Source of the DNA: Clostridia bacterium
GTDB taxonomy: Bacteria; Bacillota; Clostridia; RGIG7378
DNA length: 64,000 nt
NCBI GenBank assembly: GCA_017559445.1
Contig: JAFYSJ010000026.1
Location: 1 to 64,000, forward strand
Reading direction: 5' to 3'
The notes under the pieces are model-generated. The model was not told the DNA's origin. It did not search any database and worked only from the letters and a program-made list of their open reading frames with translations. This document shows, in pieces, positions 32,811 through 41,651 of the stretch. Both the position numbers and the translations under genes were made by a program. Numbering within the stretch: the first letter of the stretch is position 1; every line of letters begins with the position of its first letter.

Positions 32811-33500
32811 ATGTATTGCGTAAAATGTGGAGTTAAATTAGAAGATACAGAGAAGCTGTGCCCCCTTTGCGGTACTAGAGTTTACCACCCAGATGTGGAA
32901 AGAGGTGAGGCTAGCCCTTTGTATCCTGCTAGAAAATATCCAGTAATGTTGCACCCCAAGACTGTGCAGATAGTTGTGACAACAATTTTCTTGATCGGTT
33001 GCCTTGTAACACTCTTGTGTAACTTAGAGACATCCGGCACAGTCACATGGTCAGGATACGTTATTGGCGCCGCCTTAATGACATATGTAATGGCTGTGTT
33101 GCCCACATGGTTTAGACGACCTAATCCAGTTATATTCGTGCCAAGCGGAGGCGCTGCGATTTGTCTGTACTTGCTATATATAAGCATAGCAACAGAAGGC
33201 AGATGGTTTATGAGCTTTGCGTTCCCTGTGGTTGGAATTTTGACACTTATTGTGACCACAGTAGTGACTCTTTGCAGATATTTGGAAAATGGCAGATTGT
33301 ACATCTTTGGCGGAGCTTTTATGGCAGCTGGGCTGTCCACAATTTTGGTAGAATTTCTGTTGAACATTACATTTAATAGACCATACGCAGGATGGTTCAT
33401 TTATCCCATGGTTCCATCTGTTTTGATTGGCGGTATGCTGATTTATTTGGCAATTTGCAGACCTGCAAGAGAGACCATGGAGAGAAAGTTCTTTGTATAG
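32811..33500 (+). CDS. Zinc-ribbon membrane protein, DUF6320-like
   Basis: 229 residues. An N-terminal rubredoxin-like zinc ribbon (CVKCGVKLEDTEKLCPLCG, residues 3-21) precedes six or so membrane helices from about 48 to 215. It is translated 3 bases after the acyltransferase-like gene, a pairing I recall from other Clostridia. It may modulate or anchor that enzyme at the membrane; this is inferred from context only. Confidence 0.6.
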   Translation: MYCVKCGVKLEDTEKLCPLCGTRVYHPDVERGEASPLYPARKYPVMLHPKTVQIVVTTIFLIGCLVTLLCNLETSGTVTWSGYVIGAALMTYVMAVLPTWFRRPNPVIFVPSGGAAICLYLLYISIATEGRWFMSFAFPVVGILTLIVTTVVTLCRYLENGRLYIFGGAFMAAGLSTILVEFLLNITFNRPYAGWFIYPMVPSVLIGGMLIYLAICRPARETMERKFFV

Positions 33501-33509
33501 GGGTGGAGC

Positions 33510-34076
33510 ATGAAAAAGAAGGTTTTGTTAGTTTGCCCTGGTATTAGCATAGTGGCATTTGGTGTGATAGTTGTAACTTTGGTTGTTTCGATCATCACAC
33601 ACGCTCTAATGATTGCAGCATTTGCAACTTTAATGCTTATTTTGCTCCCGACAATTTTCGGCATCGCATATGGCAGAGAATTTGTAAATGCAAAGGGAGA
33701 AAAAGCAAAGGAGAGCATAGGCACTAGGGTTTTTGACATAGTGATTTTGGATGAAGAAGGAATCCGAAATAGCAAAAGGAAAATCCCATGGGATAAGGTG
33801 TTTTTGGCAAAGGCTAAAACATACGAGTTTTATGGCTTGCGCAAGATTGATAGAGCATGGCAACAGGCAGTCCATACATATAAGGATATAGAACTTGCAT
33901 GTTTCTACGCAGGTAGAGAAGTAAATGGCAAGGTATATGCAGATGCAGATACTGAGATTGTACTACATATGAACAAGAAAACTCGTAAGTTATTGCTCCA
34001 GTATGCAGAGGGTAAGTCTCAGGTTGTGGACAAGTTCTTAAACTCTGCTGTAGACTGGTACAAGTACATGGAGTAA
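33510..34076 (+). CDS. Membrane-anchored protein with YcxB-like cytoplasmic domain
   Basis: 188 residues. Two hydrophobic helices lie at about 5-27 and 30-52, then a soluble domain of about 120 residues with DIVILDEEGIRNSKRKIPWDKV and a C-terminal helix ending near VDWYKYME. The strand-rich middle with the IPWDKV turn resembles the YcxB/PH-like membrane-associated fold. Function unknown. It lies 9 bases after the DUF6320-like gene and 10 before the RDD gene, so the four genes 31486-34500 are probably one transcript. Confidence 0.5.
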   Translation: MKKKVLLVCPGISIVAFGVIVVTLVVSIITHALMIAAFATLMLILLPTIFGIAYGREFVNAKGEKAKESIGTRVFDIVILDEEGIRNSKRKIPWDKVFLAKAKTYEFYGLRKIDRAWQQAVHTYKDIELACFYAGREVNGKVYADADTEIVLHMNKKTRKLLLQYAEGKSQVVDKFLNSAVDWYKYME

Positions 34077-34086
34077 GGAGGTACAT

Positions 34087-34500
34087 ATGAATTTCACCAT
34101 GATAATAAGGAGATTTTTGGCATTCTGGATTGATTGGATTGTGCTATGGGGTGGAGCATATGGAGTTTTGGCCCTGGGACTTGGCAAGAATACAGATTTG
34201 TTAATGTATCCAAGTTTTGAGCTATTTGCATCACCAGCCCTATATTTATTCCTTATTTGGATATTAGTTTTTATCTTGTTTAAGGATTGTTTGTTTAAGG
34301 GAAGAAGTCTCGGAAAAATGATCTGCAAACTAGTTATTGTAAATGCTCAAAATCCAGAACAAAAGGCCTCCTTTAAGGCTCTTGTGATTAGAAACCTCAC
34401 ATTTATAATCCTACAGATTGAGCTGATTATTGTTTTGGTAAACAAGGGCGTTAGAGTGGGAGATATGCTTGCAAATACAAGAGTTGTAAGTGCCAAATAA
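34087..34500 (+). CDS. RDD-family membrane protein
   Basis: 137 residues, RBS AAGGAGG. Three hydrophobic segments carry the family signature: RRFLAFWIDWIVLWG with R, D at the start of helix 1, then CLFKGRSLGKMICKLVIVNAQ after helix 2, and a final helix. RDD proteins are small integral membrane proteins of mostly unknown role. Last gene of the transcript before the terminator at 34536. Confidence 0.8.
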   Translation: MNFTMIIRRFLAFWIDWIVLWGGAYGVLALGLGKNTDLLMYPSFELFASPALYLFLIWILVFILFKDCLFKGRSLGKMICKLVIVNAQNPEQKASFKALVIRNLTFIILQIELIIVLVNKGVRVGDMLANTRVVSAK

Positions 34501-34535
34501 CTTACTTATTTTCCCCAAAATATTATAAATTATTC

Positions 34536-34566
34536 AACACTTGGTTTTGTGCCAAGTGTTTTTGCT
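34536..34566 (+). terminator. Intrinsic terminator after the RDD gene
   Basis: AACACTTGG (34536-34544) pairs with CCAAGTGTT (34552-34560), followed by TTTTGCTTTT. Confidence 0.85.
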
Positions 34567-34604
34567 TTTCTTGCAAAAATACTTGAAAAACTTGTCTAAA
34601 TCAC

Positions 34605-34633
34605 TTGATTTTTTCGTCGAAAAAAGTGATACT
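34605..34633 (+). promoter_or_regulatory. Promoter of the hydrogenase-like operon
   Basis: TTGATT (34605-34610), 17-base spacer, GATACT (34628-34633). The transcript should start near 34640, just at the structured leader. Confidence 0.5.
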
Positions 34634-34638
34634 TCAAT

Positions 34639-34675
34639 AGGGTGGGTAACTGCGCTCTAAAGAGCCTTCCACCTA
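34639..34675 (+). other. Structured leader hairpin of the hydrogenase-like operon
   Basis: GGTGG near 34641 and CCACC near 34669 form an outer stem around an inner GCTCT-AA-AGAGC hairpin (34653-34664). There is no run of T after it, so it is not a terminator. It could stabilise or regulate the leader; I do not recognise a known riboswitch. Confidence 0.35.
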
Positions 34676-34709
34676 TATATAAACATACTTCTATGAGGAG
34701 ACAAACAAT

Positions 34710-34949
34710 ATGAAGATTACAGTTTGCATCGGCAGCTCATGCCATATTAAGGGTTCCCGTCAGGTTGTGGAGCAGCTTCAGAAGCTCATTGCACAGCACA
34801 ACGTAGGTGACAAGGTTGAGATGGCAGGCACATTCTGCTTGGGCAAGTGCCAGCAGGGCGTATGCGTTAACGTGGACGATGAGTTCCACTCTGTATCCCC
34901 AGACACAGTAGATGCCTTCTTCCAGGAGCAGGTATTGGCTAAGATCTAA
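34710..34949 (+). CDS. Thioredoxin-fold [2Fe-2S] ferredoxin (NuoE/HydC-like)
   Basis: 79 residues. The four-cysteine pattern of thioredoxin-like ferredoxins is complete: CIGSSC at 6-11 and FCLGKC (C43, C47) in TFCLGKCQQGVCV. It corresponds to the ferredoxin domain of the 24-kDa subunit of NADH dehydrogenases and electron-bifurcating hydrogenases, without the helical extension. RBS GAGGAG. It probably hands electrons to the PAS-hydrogenase-like protein 38 bases downstream. Confidence 0.85.
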   Translation: MKITVCIGSSCHIKGSRQVVEQLQKLIAQHNVGDKVEMAGTFCLGKCQQGVCVNVDDEFHSVSPDTVDAFFQEQVLAKI

Positions 34950-34987
34950 ATCTAAATCCGTTTATTTTCGAAAGGAGGTAGGTTTAA

Positions 34988-36664
34988 GTGGCCAATGTTT
35001 TAACACTTAAGAAGTCTAATTGTAAGAACTGTTACAAGTGCATTCGCCATTGTCCAGTTAAGGCCATTCGCTTTTCTGGTAACCAGGCACACATTATCGG
35101 CAACGAGTGTATTCTCTGTGGCCAGTGTTTTGTTGTGTGTCCACAGAATGCTAAGGAGATTGTTGGCGAGATCGAAAAGGTTAAGGTTCTCTTGCAGAGT
35201 GGAGAACCTGTTATTGTCAGCTTAGCACCTTCCTTTATTGCTAATTATGAGGGTTCTGGCATCAACGCCATGCGTAAGGCCCTCAAGCAGCTTGGCTTCC
35301 ACGATGTGGAGGAGACTGCTATTGGTGCCACTATTGTTAAGAACGAGTACCAGCGCATGCTGGACGAGGAGTTCAGAGATATTATTATCACTTCTTGCTG
35401 TCACTCCATTAACCTGCTTATTCAGAAGTATTTCCCTAGGCAGTTGGAGTATTTGGCAGACGTGGTTTCTCCCATGCAGGCACATTGCCAGGATATTAAG
35501 AGGAGATACCCCAATGCTAAGACAGTATTTGTAGGACCATGTGTTGCTAAGAAGGATGAGGCAGCTCACTACGAGGGTATTGTAGATGCTGTACTTACAT
35601 TCGAGGAGCTTACTAAGTGGCTTGTAAGTGAGAATATTGTTCTGGACAAGGAGATGGATCAGGACGACAACAGCCGTGCTAGATTCTTCCCAACCACAGG
35701 TGGTGTCCTTAAGACCATGCTTAATGCCAGACCAGATTATACATATTTGGCCATTGACGGCGTTGAGAACTGCATTGCAGCCATGGAGGATATCGAGAGC
35801 GGCAAGATTCATAAGTGCTTTATCGAGATGTCTGCTTGCGTAGGTTCCTGCGTTGGTGGTCCTACTATGGAGAAGTATCACAAGTCCACAGTTAAGGATT
35901 ACATGGCAGTTTCTAAGTACGCAGGTACTAAGGACTTTGAGGTAGACCAGCCCAAGTCTGTAGAGCTTCGTAAGACATTTGAGTTTATCGAGCACAAGAT
36001 TCCACTTCCCACAGAGGAAGAGATTGCCGCAGTAATGCGCCAGATGGGCAAGACTAGGAGCGGTAGCGAGCTTAATTGTGGTTCCTGTGGATACAACACA
36101 TGTAGAGAAAAGGCTATTGCCGTATGCCAGGGCAAGGCAGAGCTTTCTATGTGCTTGCCTTTCCTTAAGGACAAGGCTGAGAGTTTCTCAGATACCATCG
36201 TTAAGAATACACACAATGGACTTATTGTTCTCAATGAGAACTTAGAGGTTCAGCAGATTAACGGTGCCGCACGCAGGATCATGAACATTAGAGCCGCTTC
36301 CGACGTTATGGGAGATCAGGTTATCCGTATTTTGGATCCTACACCTTTCTACAATGTACTTAAGTCCGGTAGAGATATCCGCGACAACAGAACATATTTG
36401 GCAGAGTACAACAGGTATGTGGACATGACAGTTATCCACGACAGAGAGTCCCACGTTTTGATTTGCATGATGAGGGATGTAACTGACGAAGAGGCTCAGA
36501 GAGAGCGCAAGGAGAACATCAGCCGTCATACAATTGAGGTTGCTGACAAGGTTGTAGAAAAGCAGATGCGTATCGTTCAGGAGATTGCTTCTCTGTTGGG
36601 CGAAACTGCTGCTGAGACCAAGATCGCACTTACAAAGTTAAAGGAGTCTATTACAGATGAATGA
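34988..36664 (+). CDS. Sensory [FeFe]-hydrogenase-like protein with Fe-S and PAS domains
   Basis: 558 residues from a GTG after AAAGGAGG. Two [4Fe-4S] ferredoxin motifs at 12-51 precede a hydrogenase large-subunit domain with all H-cluster signatures: TSCC at 135-138, C185 in GPCVAKKDE, and C284/C288 in MSACVGSC. An Fe-S domain (CGSCGYNTC... C, about 364-389) and a PAS domain (about 400-500) follow. This is the layout of putative sensory hydrogenases (group C/D), which bind H2 or sense electron flow rather than turn over quickly. It overlaps the PP2C gene by 8 bases, so the phosphatase is the likely output. Confidence 0.88.
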   Translation: MANVLTLKKSNCKNCYKCIRHCPVKAIRFSGNQAHIIGNECILCGQCFVVCPQNAKEIVGEIEKVKVLLQSGEPVIVSLAPSFIANYEGSGINAMRKALKQLGFHDVEETAIGATIVKNEYQRMLDEEFRDIIITSCCHSINLLIQKYFPRQLEYLADVVSPMQAHCQDIKRRYPNAKTVFVGPCVAKKDEAAHYEGIVDAVLTFEELTKWLVSENIVLDKEMDQDDNSRARFFPTTGGVLKTMLNARPDYTYLAIDGVENCIAAMEDIESGKIHKCFIEMSACVGSCVGGPTMEKYHKSTVKDYMAVSKYAGTKDFEVDQPKSVELRKTFEFIEHKIPLPTEEEIAAVMRQMGKTRSGSELNCGSCGYNTCREKAIAVCQGKAELSMCLPFLKDKAESFSDTIVKNTHNGLIVLNENLEVQQINGAARRIMNIRAASDVMGDQVIRILDPTPFYNVLKSGRDIRDNRTYLAEYNRYVDMTVIHDRESHVLICMMRDVTDEEAQRERKENISRHTIEVADKVVEKQMRIVQEIASLLGETAAETKIALTKLKESITDE

Positions 36665-37829
36665 TTTGTGTGCCGATATTGGTTACAAAAGCATAAATCA
36701 CTACGGCGAGGAGCTGTGCGGTGACCATGTGGATATTATAGAACAGAGCAATGATTCCACAGTTATCGTTTTGGCCGATGGACTTGGTAGTGGCGTAAAG
36801 GCCAGTATTTTGTCCACATTGACCTCTAAGATTATCTCCACCATGATGGCAGAGGGATTGCCTTTGGAGGAATGTGTAGCAACTATTGCGGCTACACTGC
36901 CCGTTTGCTCCCTTAGGGGCGTGGCATATTCCACATTTACCATTATCCATTTGATTAATAATCAGATGGCAGAGATTATTCAGTACGATAACCCTAAGGT
37001 TGTTCTCATTAGAGACGATGTTAACTACGACTATCCAACTACTGAGATGACAATCGAGGGCAAAAAGATTCTCAAGTCCGTTATTCCTCTTAAGGAGAAT
37101 GATATTTTCCTTGCCATGAGCGACGGATGCCCCCACGCAGGTATAGGTACTGCCTATAACTTCGGTTGGAGGAGAGATGACATCATAAGCTTTATTGAAA
37201 CTATCGCACCAGCAGGATATACTGCTAAGACTTTGTCCACCATGCTGGTAGATGAGTGCAACAGGCTTTATGATAATAAGCCAGGAGACGATGCCACAGC
37301 TTGTATCGTTAAGATCCGTAAGAGAGTTCCTATGAACATGCTCTTCGGACCTCCATATAACAGAGATGATAGCGACCGTATGATGTCCTTGTTCTTTTCC
37401 AAAGAGGGCAAGCACATTATCTGCGGAGGTACAACTTCCTCCATTGCAGCTAAGTATCTTGGTAAGCCTCTTAAGGCCACATTGAGCTTCGAACAGTCAG
37501 ATGTGCCACCTATTGCAGAGATTGAGGGTGTTGACCTAGTTACAGAGGGTGTTATTACAGTTAACAAGGTGCTTGAATATGCTAAGGATTATTTGGCAGA
37601 CAACCAGATGTACGAGCATTGGAGCATTAAGCGAGATGGAGCTTCATTGATTTGCAGATTGCTTTTCGAAGAGGCCACAGATATTAATTTCTACGTGGGA
37701 CGAGCCATTAACCCTGCCCACCAGAACCCAGATTTGCCAATCAACTTTAACATTAAGATGAATCTGGTATCGGAATTGTCCAATTGCCTTAAGCAAATGG
37801 GTAAAAGGATCAAAGTAAGTTATTTTTAG
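36657..37829 (+). CDS. SpoIIE/PP2C-type serine phosphatase
   Basis: 390 residues. PP2C core about 20-225: ADGLGSGVKA (metal-binding Asp-Gly), MSDGCPHAG and the terminal DDATACIV acidic pair. The C-terminal ~160 residues are an extra domain without a known name. Such phosphatases typically dephosphorylate anti-anti-sigma factors. Translational coupling to the PAS-hydrogenase-like protein suggests that redox state or H2 sets its activity. No partner switch (anti-sigma kinase, STAS protein) is encoded in the window. Confidence 0.87.
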   Translation: MNDLCADIGYKSINHYGEELCGDHVDIIEQSNDSTVIVLADGLGSGVKASILSTLTSKIISTMMAEGLPLEECVATIAATLPVCSLRGVAYSTFTIIHLINNQMAEIIQYDNPKVVLIRDDVNYDYPTTEMTIEGKKILKSVIPLKENDIFLAMSDGCPHAGIGTAYNFGWRRDDIISFIETIAPAGYTAKTLSTMLVDECNRLYDNKPGDDATACIVKIRKRVPMNMLFGPPYNRDDSDRMMSLFFSKEGKHIICGGTTSSIAAKYLGKPLKATLSFEQSDVPPIAEIEGVDLVTEGVITVNKVLEYAKDYLADNQMYEHWSIKRDGASLICRLLFEEATDINFYVGRAINPAHQNPDLPINFNIKMNLVSELSNCLKQMGKRIKVSYF

Positions 37830-37843
37830 GAGATATAAAGTAA

Positions 37844-39265
37844 ATGAGAAAGTTTGACACAAAAGTTCAGCACTTGAAGTACAAGGTTTTGAGAGAAGTT
37901 GCAAAGCATGCTTGGAACGATACTCTTCTTGAGAATATTTTAGAGATTCCTAAGACAATTTCTCCTGGACCAAAGGCAACAATGCGTTGCTGCGTATACA
38001 AGGAAAGAGCTATTTTGGCAGAGCGTATTAAGCTCGCTATGGGTGGCGATACTACTAACCCAAATGTTATCGAGGTTATCGAGATTGCTTGTGACGAGTG
38101 TCCAGCAGCTGGTTACGAGGTAACAGATTCCTGCAGAGGTTGTTTGGCTCACAGATGTGAGGACGTATGTAAGAGAGGCGCTATTTCCTTCGACAGCAAC
38201 CACGTTGCACACATTGACAAGACAAAGTGCGTAGAGTGCGGACAGTGCGCTAAGGTATGTCCTTATGCAGCTATCGTAAACCGTAAGCGTCCTTGCCAGA
38301 ACGCATGTAAGGTTAAGGCTATTAACATTAAGGAGAACAACGCAGCTGAGATTGACAATTCTAAGTGTATCTCTTGCGGCGCATGTGTTTACCAGTGCCC
38401 ATTCGGTGCTATTTCCGATAAGTCCTATATTGTTCACACAATCGACCTTATTAAGAAGAGCGAGAACAACACAAAGTACAAGGTATACGCATTGGTTGCA
38501 CCTTCTATTTCCAGCCAGTTCAAGTATGCTAAGCTTGGTCAGGTAATTACAGGTCTTAAGGCTCTCGGCATGTACACAGTAGTTGAGGCTGCTCTCGGTG
38601 CAGATATGGTTGCTCTTGAGGAGTCCAAGGAGTTGGTAGAAAAGGGATTCCTTACAAGCTCTTGCTGCCCTGCATTCGTTGCATATATCAACAAGTCCTT
38701 CCCTCAGCTTCTTCCTCTCGTATCCCACAATCCTTCTCCAATGGTAGCATTGGCAAAGTATGTTAAGGAGACAGACCCAACAGCTAAGGTTGTATTCATT
38801 GGACCTTGCACAGCTAAGAAGGGCGAGGCACAGCTTGAGCATGCTAAGGACTATGTAGACGCAGTTCTTACATTCGAGGAGCTTCAGGCACTCTTTGACA
38901 GCAAGTACTTGGATATTACAGAGATGGAAGAGGATGTATTGGACAATGCTTCCTACTTCGGTAGAATCTTTGCTAGATCTGGTGGTCTTACAGATGCAGT
39001 TGTACAGGCTCTTAAGGAGCAGAACATCCAGTTCGAGGTTAAGGCAACAACATGTAACGGTATTGAGGAGTGCAGAATGGCATTACTCAAGAAGTCCAAG
39101 AACGTATTGGATGCTAACTTCATCGAAGGTATGGCATGTATCGGCGGATGTATCGGTGGTGCTGGCTGCTTGACTCACGGTGAGAAGAACAAGGCTGAGG
39201 TTGATGCATACGGCAGAGAAGCCATGGAAAAGAACATCAAGGATGCAGTTTCTGTATTGAAGTAA
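37844..39265 (+). CDS. Monomeric [FeFe]-hydrogenase-like protein with multiple Fe-S motifs
   Basis: 473 residues, RBS TAGGAG. An N-terminal region precedes cysteine clusters (CRGC...C...C about 97-109, CVECGQCAKVC about 129-139, CQNAC, CISCGACVYQC about 175-185). The hydrogenase large-subunit domain has TSSCCPAF (271-278), GPCTAKKGE (320-328) and GMACIGGCIGG with C432 and C436. All four H-cluster ligand cysteines are present. It resembles group B monomeric hydrogenases of Clostridia. Hydrogenase maturases HydE, HydF and HydG are not in the window and would have to be elsewhere. Confidence 0.87.
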   Translation: MRKFDTKVQHLKYKVLREVAKHAWNDTLLENILEIPKTISPGPKATMRCCVYKERAILAERIKLAMGGDTTNPNVIEVIEIACDECPAAGYEVTDSCRGCLAHRCEDVCKRGAISFDSNHVAHIDKTKCVECGQCAKVCPYAAIVNRKRPCQNACKVKAINIKENNAAEIDNSKCISCGACVYQCPFGAISDKSYIVHTIDLIKKSENNTKYKVYALVAPSISSQFKYAKLGQVITGLKALGMYTVVEAALGADMVALEESKELVEKGFLTSSCCPAFVAYINKSFPQLLPLVSHNPSPMVALAKYVKETDPTAKVVFIGPCTAKKGEAQLEHAKDYVDAVLTFEELQALFDSKYLDITEMEEDVLDNASYFGRIFARSGGLTDAVVQALKEQNIQFEVKATTCNGIEECRMALLKKSKNVLDANFIEGMACIGGCIGGAGCLTHGEKNKAEVDAYGREAMEKNIKDAVSVLK

Positions 39266-39285
39266 TTAAATTAAATTTGCCACTG

Positions 39286-39312
39286 ACGGGGCGCTCTTAT
39301 GCGTCCCGTTTC
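39286..39312 (+). terminator. Intrinsic terminator of the hydrogenase-like operon
   Basis: ACGGGGCGC pairs with GCGTCCCGT (one wobble) across TCTTAT; the T-run is short (TTTCG), so some read-through is likely. Confidence 0.6.
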
Positions 39313-39334
39313 GTGTGTTTAGAGGAGATATTAG

Positions 39335-40591
39335 ATGTATTACGATTTCGACATAAGCGATAGAGTAAAGGAACTGGCAGCTCAGGCTGAGATTGACTGT
39401 GCCCCTTATTTTAGAGAGGCAGAGGCAAATGCCATGGAGATTAGCGCCAGAGTACTCAAGGCATTTAGAGACCAGAGAGTGTCTACAACAGACTTTTTGG
39501 AAGTTACAGGTTACGGATTTTCCGACCCAGGCAGAGAAAAGTTGGAGAGATTGTACGCACAGGTCTTTGGCGGAGAGGATGCATTGGTTAGAGCACAGCT
39601 TATGTCTGGTACACATGCATTAGCCGTCGCTTTCGGTGGACTTTTGAAATATGGCGACGTTATGCTTAGCATTTCAGGCCGTCCATACGACACAATGTGC
39701 AGTATTATTGGTCTTAACGGCAAGAGTCGCAACTCTCTCATGGCCCATGGCATCAAGTACGAGGAGATTGACTTGATCGACAGTCAGTTCGATTTGGAGG
39801 CTATTAGGGAGAGAGTATCAAAGAAGGACGTTAGAGTAGTTGCTATTCAGCGTAGCCGTGGATATGCTCACAGATATAGTTTGACAATTGACCAGATTGG
39901 TGAGGCTATTGCTGTAGTTAAGGAAGCAGACCCAGAAGCTATCGTATTGGTAGATAACTGCTACGGTGATTTCTGTGAGACTCGTGAGCCCACTCATGTT
40001 GGCGCAGACGTAATTGTAGGTTCCATGATGAAGAATCTGGGTGCAGGTGTTGCAGTTACAGGTGCTTACTGTGTAGGTAGAACAGACTGCATTAACGACA
40101 TTGCAGAGAGATTTACAGCACCTTGCGTAGGTAAGGATTTGGGAGCTAACATGAATCAGCTCACCAGCTTCTATAAGGGTATTTTCTTGGCACCAGCTAC
40201 AGTATGTGCATCCTTAAAGACTCAGATTTTTGCAGCACGTATGCTTGAGCTTGCAGGCTTCAAGGGAATTAGTCCAAGATATGACGAAAAGAGAACAGAC
40301 ATTGTACAGACAATGGACTTGGAGACACCAGAGAATTTGGTTAAGTTCTGCTGTGGTATTCAGCACAGCTCTCCAATTGACTCATACGTAACACCTGAGG
40401 CAGGTCCAATGCCAGGTTACCCCCATGACGAGGTAATGGCCAGCGGTACATTTGTTACAGGCGCTACAAGTGAGCTTTCTTGTGATGGACCAATTTGCCC
40501 ACCATACACAGCATATATGCAGGGCGGATTGACATACGAGTATGGTAAGCTTGGAATCATGCTTGCCATCGACGAAATGCTGAGAGGATAA
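39335..40591 (+). CDS. Methionine gamma-lyase family PLP protein (YnbB/aluminium-resistance type)
   Basis: 418 residues, RBS GAGGAG. Fold-type-I PLP enzyme: MSGTHALAVAFGGLLKYGD (cofactor phosphate region), VLVDNCYGDFCE with the PLP Asp, and GSMMKNLGAGVAVTG (about 230-244) with the Schiff-base lysine. The whole pattern is that of the family annotated as methionine gamma-lyase or aluminium-resistance protein, often beside miaA or hfq. The true substrate is uncertain. An SDR gene follows after 5 bases. Confidence 0.88.
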   Translation: MYYDFDISDRVKELAAQAEIDCAPYFREAEANAMEISARVLKAFRDQRVSTTDFLEVTGYGFSDPGREKLERLYAQVFGGEDALVRAQLMSGTHALAVAFGGLLKYGDVMLSISGRPYDTMCSIIGLNGKSRNSLMAHGIKYEEIDLIDSQFDLEAIRERVSKKDVRVVAIQRSRGYAHRYSLTIDQIGEAIAVVKEADPEAIVLVDNCYGDFCETREPTHVGADVIVGSMMKNLGAGVAVTGAYCVGRTDCINDIAERFTAPCVGKDLGANMNQLTSFYKGIFLAPATVCASLKTQIFAARMLELAGFKGISPRYDEKRTDIVQTMDLETPENLVKFCCGIQHSSPIDSYVTPEAGPMPGYPHDEVMASGTFVTGATSELSCDGPICPPYTAYMQGGLTYEYGKLGIMLAIDEMLRG

Positions 40592-40596
40592 AAATT

Positions 40597-41331
40597 ATGA
40601 CCAAGGCTGTTCTAATTACAGGTGCATCTAGGGGAATAGGCGCTGCCATAGCAGAGACTTTTGCTAAGGCTGGATATGCTGTAGGTATCAACTACAATAG
40701 CAGTCAGGAGAGAGCAGAGCAGTTGGCAAGCAGGCTGACTGAGCAGTATGGTGTAAAGGCAACTATTCACAAGTGCAACGTGGCAAATCCTAAGGAAGTA
40801 GAGGAAATGGTTCAGGACTTTGTTAAGAGTCATGGAAATATTTCCACATTGGTCTGCAATGCAGGTGTTGCACACATGGGACTTTTGTCAGATATGACAG
40901 ATGGTGAATGGGATAAGGTCTTGGGTACAAATCTTAGCGGAACTTTCTATGCTTGCAGACAGGTTATTCCGTACATGGTACGCCAGCAGGAAGGTAGCAT
41001 AGTAACAGTGTCCTCCATGTGGGGACAGGAGGGAGCATCCTGTGAGGCAGCATATTCTGCAACAAAGGCAGGTATTATTGGTCTCACTAAGGCTTTGGCC
41101 AAGGAGTTGGGTCCCTCGAACATTAGAGTTAATTGCGTAGCTCCAGGCATGATCGCCACAGAGATGAATAGCTGTCTCTCTGAAGAAGATGTGCAGGCCA
41201 TTGCAGATGAGACACCACTTTGTCGCGTTGGCCAGCCTGAGGAGGTTGCAAAGGTAGTGTTGTTCTTGGCATCCCAGGAGGCTAGCTTTGTGACAGGCCA
41301 GGTTGTGGGCGTTAATGGAGGAATGTTTTAG
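40597..41331 (+). CDS. SDR-family oxidoreductase, FabG-like
   Basis: 244 residues, normal for a 3-oxoacyl-ACP reductase-like enzyme. NAD(P)-binding GASRGIGA at 7-14; NAG at 88-90; catalytic Ser in SSMWGQEG, and YSATK with Tyr and Lys at about 151-155. It reduces a carbonyl using NADPH, possibly in fatty-acid synthesis, but no other fab genes are near. Its TAG stop is the first TAG of the CTAG-hairpin array C. Confidence 0.88.
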   Translation: MTKAVLITGASRGIGAAIAETFAKAGYAVGINYNSSQERAEQLASRLTEQYGVKATIHKCNVANPKEVEEMVQDFVKSHGNISTLVCNAGVAHMGLLSDMTDGEWDKVLGTNLSGTFYACRQVIPYMVRQQEGSIVTVSSMWGQEGASCEAAYSATKAGIIGLTKALAKELGPSNIRVNCVAPGMIATEMNSCLSEEDVQAIADETPLCRVGQPEEVAKVVLFLASQEASFVTGQVVGVNGGMF

Positions 41332-41435
41332 TGATCCGCACCGTTGGTGCTAGTGAACCACGAGCAAAGCTCGTTAGTGAGCCGCTGCGCTAGTAGGTCG
41401 CACCGTTGGTGCTAGTAGCCGCCTTCGGCTAGTGT
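41329..41435. repeat. CTAG-linked hairpin-module array C
   Basis: Five units in the same orientation as array A: modules CACCGTTGGTG, ACGAGCAAAGCTCG, CTGCG, CACCGTTGGTG and CCTTCGG, joined by CTAGTGAACC, TTAGTGAGCCG, CTAGTAGGTCG and CTAGTAGCCG. The first TAG doubles as the stop codon of the SDR gene, and the last CTAG merges into the 7-bp repeat tract of the inverted repeat. Confidence 0.88.
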
Positions 41436-41466
41436 TTAGTGTTTGGTGTTGAGTGTTTAGTGAATG
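41432..41466. repeat. 7-bp tandem repeat tract, left
   Basis: GTGTTTA, GTGTTTG, GTGTTGA, GTGTTTA, GTGAATG: about five 7-bp units. The reverse complement of the same unit is repeated at 43613-43668. Confidence 0.75.
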
Positions 41467-41627
41467 TCCCTTTGTTCCTATGGTCTTTTATATATGAACT
41501 TACTTCATTCGTTAAACACTAATCACTAATAACTAAACACTGCAAACAAAGTTTGTGAACCGTGCCTCCCGCGCTTCGGAAGTAGCGGGCGACTTTTGAT
41601 TACTTTTGGTCGTTCAAAAGTAATGAA
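41452..41627. repeat. Long inverted repeat, left arm
   Basis: About 176 bp that pair with 43459-43623 at high identity. The left arm has a short insertion (about 10 bases near 41521-41540). Inside are smaller palindromes: CCCGC...GCGGG near 41569-41589 and ACTTTTG...CAAAAGT near 41592-41620. The remaining DNA to 41651 holds AACACTAATACGGAGG, the RBS of the macrodomain gene. This is the only content of the 320-base gap apart from array C. Confidence 0.88.
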
Positions 41628-41651
41628 TAAACACTAATACGGAGGATTTAT

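Noticed and set aside
32882-33400. 172-codon minus-strand frame within the zinc-ribbon membrane protein gene
   Set aside because: The plus-strand protein has a zinc ribbon and helices; the minus frame has neither RBS nor motifs.
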